Source: Bacteroidales bacterium
GTDB lineage: Bacteria > Bacteroidota > Bacteroidia > Bacteroidales > WCHB1-69
Assembly: GCA_012838875.1 (NCBI GenBank)
Contig: DUOL01000005.1
Coordinates: forward strand, 1 to 10,555
Reading direction: 5' to 3'
DNA length: 10,555 nucleotides
Shown: positions 8,052 through 10,555 of the stretch, piece by piece
Position numbering within the stretch: the first letter of the stretch is position 1
How the letters are laid out: every line of letters begins with the position of its first letter
Program-made: the position numbers and the translations under genes
Notes under the pieces: model-generated
The model's database searches: none
What the model saw: the letters and a program-made list of their open reading frames with translations, nothing else
What the model was told of the DNA's origin: nothing

Positions 8052-8540
8052 ATGAATAAAAGAAACACATATCTTTTCATTCTTTATCTTCTTGTAGCCG
8101 TTGTTTTTGCTTCATGCACTAATAATGAGAAAGATAAATTGCACGAAAAAATCAAAGAACAAATTCTTTTGCACGAAAAAGAGGTTACGCAAATAGACTC
8201 CCTAAAAATTCTCGAAATTGATTCGTTAACACGTTACGGTTATATCAAAGTCATACTCGAACAACTTGAGTATATGGAATATGACTTTTACACCACACTC
8301 AATACGGACTTTGATTTATCCGATAGTGCATACACCGAGCTCGAAATAATGCTAACCGAAGTCCAAGATTTAATTGACTTATACAGAGGAAAAACCGAAG
8401 AGAATACGGATAATGAAACATTTTTTTGCTATTTCGTAGAGACGGAGGTATGGAGTTCGGGAGAAGCACAAATATATTATTATCTCATCTCTAAAGATTT
8501 TAAAATCTTAGACGACCCTTTTGACCAAGTTATTGAATAG
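8052..8540 (+). CDS. Small lipoprotein of unknown function
   Basis: I do not recognise this 162-residue protein. It begins with a clear lipoprotein signal: hydrophobic residues 8-20 and a FASC lipobox with C22 as the lipidated cysteine, so it should be anchored in the inner or outer membrane. The mature part starts with charged helix (about 25-60, with LHEK twice ten residues apart, encoded by a 12-base direct repeat at 8139-8150 and 8169-8180). It continues with an acidic helical middle (D/E-rich, about 75-120) and a short C-terminal segment, FFCYFVETEVWSSG then YYYLISKDFKILDD, that looks like beta strands. It lies 3 bases after the DUF4831 gene and 5 bases before the M50 gene, so translation is probably coupled. 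Being a partner or regulator of the neighbouring protease is only a guess from position. Confidence 0.82.
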   Translation: MNKRNTYLFILYLLVAVVFASCTNNEKDKLHEKIKEQILLHEKEVTQIDSLKILEIDSLTRYGYIKVILEQLEYMEYDFYTTLNTDFDLSDSAYTELEIMLTEVQDLIDLYRGKTEENTDNETFFCYFVETEVWSSGEAQIYYYLISKDFKILDDPFDQVIE

Positions 8541-8545
8541 TTACA

Positions 8546-9241
8546 ATGGGAACAACATTTACGTGGTTCAATATCCCAATCATTTATTACTTATTAGTAT
8601 TGGCTCTTATTTTACCCAGGATTCCCTACATCGGCAAATTATTTAATATTATCAACACGTTAATTCACGAGTTCGGGCATGCCTTGATGGCTCTTTTATT
8701 ACAGGGACGTGTCTATTCCATTGAAATCTTTGGAGACACTTCGGGAAGTGCAACGACACAAACAAAAAATAAAACATCCTCATTTCTCGTATCAATCAGC
8801 GGCTACCTCTTCGCCTCTTCATTTGCTTGGCTAAGTTTTTATCTACTTTCTGCAGGACTTCACCAATACTACATTATCGGATTATCCGCTCTTTTTTTAG
8901 TAATTTTACTGCTATGGGTAAGAAATCGCTTCGGCATTATTTGGATTTTAACTTTTTGCGTTTTAAACAGTTTTTTCATTTTTTACCTAAAATCCGACAT
9001 TTTCACTTACCTTATTGCCACTTTTTACGCCACAATAATTTTAGTAGAATCACTATTTTCCACACTTATTCTTCTCTATTTATCCATTTTTAAACATAAA
9101 GAATCAGGAGACGCATTAAATTTACAAAAAATCACACATATTCCCGCCTTTTTCTGGGCTGCCATTTTCGCCGCTTACGCAATATTCATCGTTTATCAAA
9201 TATATCAACAATTTACGCCCTACTTCCAAATACGTTTTTAA
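8546..9241 (+). CDS. Compact M50-type (M50B-like) membrane zinc metalloprotease
   Basis: A polytopic inner-membrane protein of 231 residues carrying HEFGH (41-45), the HExxH zinc-binding motif, inside a hydrophobic segment (about 34-54), as in site-2-type M50 proteases. The text around it (NTLIHEFGHALMALLLQGRV, then GDTSGSATT and VSISGYLFA) matches the M50B-like pattern of a zinc helix, a small Gly/Ser/Thr-rich strand region and a second helix with GY. Further hydrophobic segments lie at about 12-25, 80-103, 106-126, 129-148, 151-181 and 200-222. D189 in GDALNL is a candidate third zinc ligand, by analogy with the Asp of other M50 enzymes; this is inferred. No PDZ domain is present, unlike RseP. 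Last gene of the operon with the lipoprotein and DUF4831 genes. The substrate is unknown; cleavage of a membrane-bound regulator or remnant signal peptides is the family norm. A non-proteolytic role cannot be excluded. Confidence 0.85.
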   Translation: MGTTFTWFNIPIIYYLLVLALILPRIPYIGKLFNIINTLIHEFGHALMALLLQGRVYSIEIFGDTSGSATTQTKNKTSSFLVSISGYLFASSFAWLSFYLLSAGLHQYYIIGLSALFLVILLLWVRNRFGIIWILTFCVLNSFFIFYLKSDIFTYLIATFYATIILVESLFSTLILLYLSIFKHKESGDALNLQKITHIPAFFWAAIFAAYAIFIVYQIYQQFTPYFQIRF

Positions 9242-9374
9242 AGTTGTAGGTCAAAAAGCAAGCTAAAATCTGCTCTACTCGTTTCATTGTCGTCTTTGCG
9301 GTAGCTCAGGGTAGTAGAAAGAAAAATCATGATACGTTTTTCGATAACCGTAAAGATATTTTTAATTTTAATTA

Positions 9375-9540
9375 GGGCGTGCCCCGTTCGCTACCGCTCA
9401 CGGGTCGGTCTTCGGTTCCAAGTCCGCGGTCGCAAGCCGTGGGGACGCAAGGCGGCAAAAAGAGCTTCTAAAGTCGCTTTTTTGCCGCCGCGTCCCCAGC
9501 GGCTTCCGCCCTTGCGGGCTTTCCACCTGCGCCCTCACGC
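9375..9540. repeat. GC-rich structured intergenic element, probably a dispersed Bacteroidota repeat
   Basis: The element opens with GGGCGTGCCCC (9375-9385) and ends near CCCTCACGC (9532-9540). The full lines 9421-9480 and 9481-9540 contain 35 and 44 G+C of 60 (58% and 73%), against about 20-33% in gene lines sampled nearby. It holds several inverted repeats: GGGC/GCCC at its start, CCCGT (9383-9387) with ACGGG (9400-9404), a long hairpin (9434-9505), and GCCC/GGGC around 9508-9519. I recall similar elements with the same ends between genes in many Bacteroidota genomes; that recollection is not a search result. Function and mobility are unknown. Confidence 0.6.
9434..9505. repeat. Long imperfect hairpin within the GC-rich element
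   Basis: Left arm 9434-9465 pairs with right arm 9476-9505 around a 10-base loop (TTCTAAAGTC). The pairing blocks are AAGCCG/CGGCTT, GGGGACGC/GCGTCCCC and GGCGGCAAAAA/TTTTTGCCGCC, plus a closing GC. Bulges interrupt the stem: one base between the first two blocks, AA after the second, and a small irregularity near the loop. The stem is about 28 pairs and would form in DNA or RNA of either strand. Confidence 0.85.
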
Positions 9541-9683
9541 AGCCAACTTGCTCGGACAGAGCCATTTAAGTCAAAGACAGAGAGAGGAAAGTGGAAAAAG
9601 AGGAAGTGGGAACTTTCTTTTTTTGCTTTCAACTTGTTGAGCATGAGATTCTTATAAAAAATCTTTCAATTCAAGAAGCATAG

Positions 9684-9715
9684 TTGATGATGTTTTCTGA
9701 AATTTCGTAATTTTG
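9684..9715 (+). promoter_or_regulatory. Promoter for the methyltransferase gene
   Basis: TTG (9684-9686), 21 bases, then TAATTTTG (9708-9715) gives both the -33 and -7 elements of Bacteroidota promoters. The -33 to -7 spacing is identical to that of the minus-strand promoter at 2634-2603. A start near 9722 would leave a leader of about 43 bases before the ATG at 9765. Confidence 0.55.
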
Positions 9716-9764
9716 CGACTGGGTAAAATTCATAATTAGAAGATTATTTTTTTAAAAATTAATT

Positions 9765-10555
9765 ATGACAAATTCCTTTAAATCATTTATTAAACTTTTG
9801 ATGCCTAAATATCAAAAGTTGATATTAGAATATAAAATTGATATGAAACCAAGGTATGGATATGGACTTAAGCCCCATACCCTTCTTTATGAGTTAATAA
9901 ACAAAAACAGAAATATTTATGAGCAGTTCCTTAAAGAAATATTGATACATAAAAATACATTCCATTCTATTCGTTCAATAGAAGTTGAAAAGGATGAGAA
10001 TCAACCGGCATGGAATAATGGTTTTTTGCCTGGGTTAGACATAATTTCATTATATACTATGCTCTATCATTTTAAACCGCAAAAATATATTGAAATTGGT
10101 TCCGGAAATTCTACTAAAGTTGCAAGGAAGTCTATAATAGAGAATAAATTAAACACCAAAATTATTTCAATTGATCCATTCCCAAGAGCAACAATTGACC
10201 ATTTAGCAGATGAAGTTATTAGAGAACCACTTGAAAATATTAAAGATTATCAATTTATCATTAATGAGTTAAAAGAAAATGATATTTTATTTATTGATAA
10301 TTCACATCGTTGTTTACCAAATTCAGACGCTACAGTTTGCTTTTTAGATTTATTACCCTATCTAAAAAAGGGAGTAATTGTTCATTTTCATGACATTTAT
10401 TTGCCGTACGATTATCCTCAATTTATGTGTGATAGATTTTACTCTGAACAATATGTATTAGCGGCTTATATTTTAGCTAATCCTGAAAAATATAACCCAA
10501 TTTTTCCCGGTATTTTTATTAGCGAAGACAAAGAACTTTTAAATATAGTTTCGCC
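9765..10555 (+). CDS. Class I SAM-dependent methyltransferase (Methyltransf_24-like), C-terminus cut by window edge
   Basis: The frame is open from ATG at 9765 to the right edge: 263 codons and two more bases, with no stop. The fold is a Rossmann methyltransferase. Motif I is YIEIGSGNST (108-117; E110, G112, G114), which binds SAM; ISIDPFPR (134-141) has the acidic D137 expected to contact the SAM ribose. DILFIDNSHR (173-182) and VIVHFHDIYLP (204-214) match the ILFIDGxH and VxxHDI patterns of Methyltransf_24 proteins. An N-terminal extension of about 100 residues precedes motif I. No signal peptide, so cytoplasmic. Members of this group often sit in glycan, LPS or secondary-metabolite clusters; the acceptor here is unknown. 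Codon use is strikingly AT-rich (the line at 10261-10320 has 12 G+C of 60), unlike the genes upstream, hinting at different ancestry. It has its own promoter and nothing to its left belongs with it. Confidence 0.88.
   Translation, partial: MTNSFKSFIKLLMPKYQKLILEYKIDMKPRYGYGLKPHTLLYELINKNRNIYEQFLKEILIHKNTFHSIRSIEVEKDENQPAWNNGFLPGLDIISLYTMLYHFKPQKYIEIGSGNSTKVARKSIIENKLNTKIISIDPFPRATIDHLADEVIREPLENIKDYQFIINELKENDILFIDNSHRCLPNSDATVCFLDLLPYLKKGVIVHFHDIYLPYDYPQFMCDRFYSEQYVLAAYILANPEKYNPIFPGIFISEDKELLNIVS

Larger units (their letters stand above)
9242..9764. other. Gene-free intergenic region of 523 bases
   Basis: No protein-coding gene is credible here. An open stretch at 9329-9640 (+) would encode an Arg/Pro-rich 103-residue peptide, but it only reflects the GC-rich structured element inside it. 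From left to right the region holds AT-rich sequence (9242-9374), the GC-rich element (about 9375-9540), a purine-rich stretch (about 9575-9610) followed by a T-run, and a promoter (9684-9715). The purine-rich part has a weak inverted repeat (GAAAGT 9587-9592 with ACTTTC 9612-9617) before the T-run, too poor in G+C to call a terminator. No tRNA or transposase remnant was found. Confidence 0.7.

Noticed and set aside
9298..9315. tRNA-like D-arm text (GGTAGCTCAGGGTAG)
   Set aside because: No acceptor stem, anticodon arm or proper T-arm follows at the right spacing; the later GGTTCCAAGTCC lacks the TTCRA core. Probably chance.
9587..9624. Possible terminator: GAAAGT/ACTTTC followed by a T-run
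   Set aside because: The stem is six A/T-biased pairs with a 19-base loop, too weak to call.
9329..9640. 103-residue open frame rich in Arg, Pro and Ala
   Set aside because: It runs through the GC-rich hairpin element, starts and ends in unrelated AT-rich sequence, and shows no domain, signal peptide or family pattern.
1..10555. CRISPR array, toxin-antitoxin pair, phage or defence island, transposase
   Set aside because: No regularly spaced repeats, transposase motifs, integrase or known defence domains were seen; nearly all gene space is explained by housekeeping and envelope genes.

Overview
The window looks like chromosomal DNA of a low-GC member of the Bacteroidota. Four things point there. 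One secreted protein ends in a CHU_C / type B sorting domain, the signal used by the type IX secretion system (T9SS). Another protein is of the DUF4831 type, which is typical of this phylum. Perfect TAnnTTTG boxes, the Bacteroidota -7 promoter element, lie in four intergenic regions. No Shine-Dalgarno-like ribosome sites are evident. Genus cannot be told from this stretch.

Layout from left to right. Positions 1-2579 on the minus strand hold most of an AddB-like PD-(D/E)XK nuclease with a degenerate helicase half, cut by the left edge. A 99-base divergent promoter region separates it from rlmB (2679-3422, +), a 23S rRNA ribose methyltransferase with a GTG start. A 152-base spacer with two candidate -7 boxes leads into a 920-residue modular surface protein (3575-6337, +): signal peptide, IgGFc-binding-like region, PKD domain, three ~55-residue cysteine-paired repeats, two Ig-like segments and the T9SS signal. 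A YfcE-type metallophosphoesterase follows after 38 bases (6376-6885).

Positions 6930-9241 hold a tight three-gene envelope operon behind its own -7 box: a secreted DUF4831 protein, a small unrecognised lipoprotein 3 bases later, and a compact M50-type membrane metalloprotease 5 bases after that. Shared transcription and an envelope location suggest a linked function, but the substrate is unknown.

Positions 9242-9764 carry no believable gene. They contain a GC-rich, strongly structured element (about 9375-9540, up to 73% G+C in the line starting at 9481) with a long imperfect hairpin. It resembles the dispersed GGGCGTGCCCC...CCCTCACGC intergenic elements I recall from this phylum. Past it, a well-formed promoter drives an AT-rich SAM-dependent methyltransferase (9765 to the right edge), whose composition differs from the genes to its left and may mark the start of a different, possibly acquired, cluster.

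I see no defence system, phage, transposase, CRISPR array, rRNA or tRNA gene here. The least explained items are the GC-rich element, the DUF4831-lipoprotein-M50 operon and the large surface protein.
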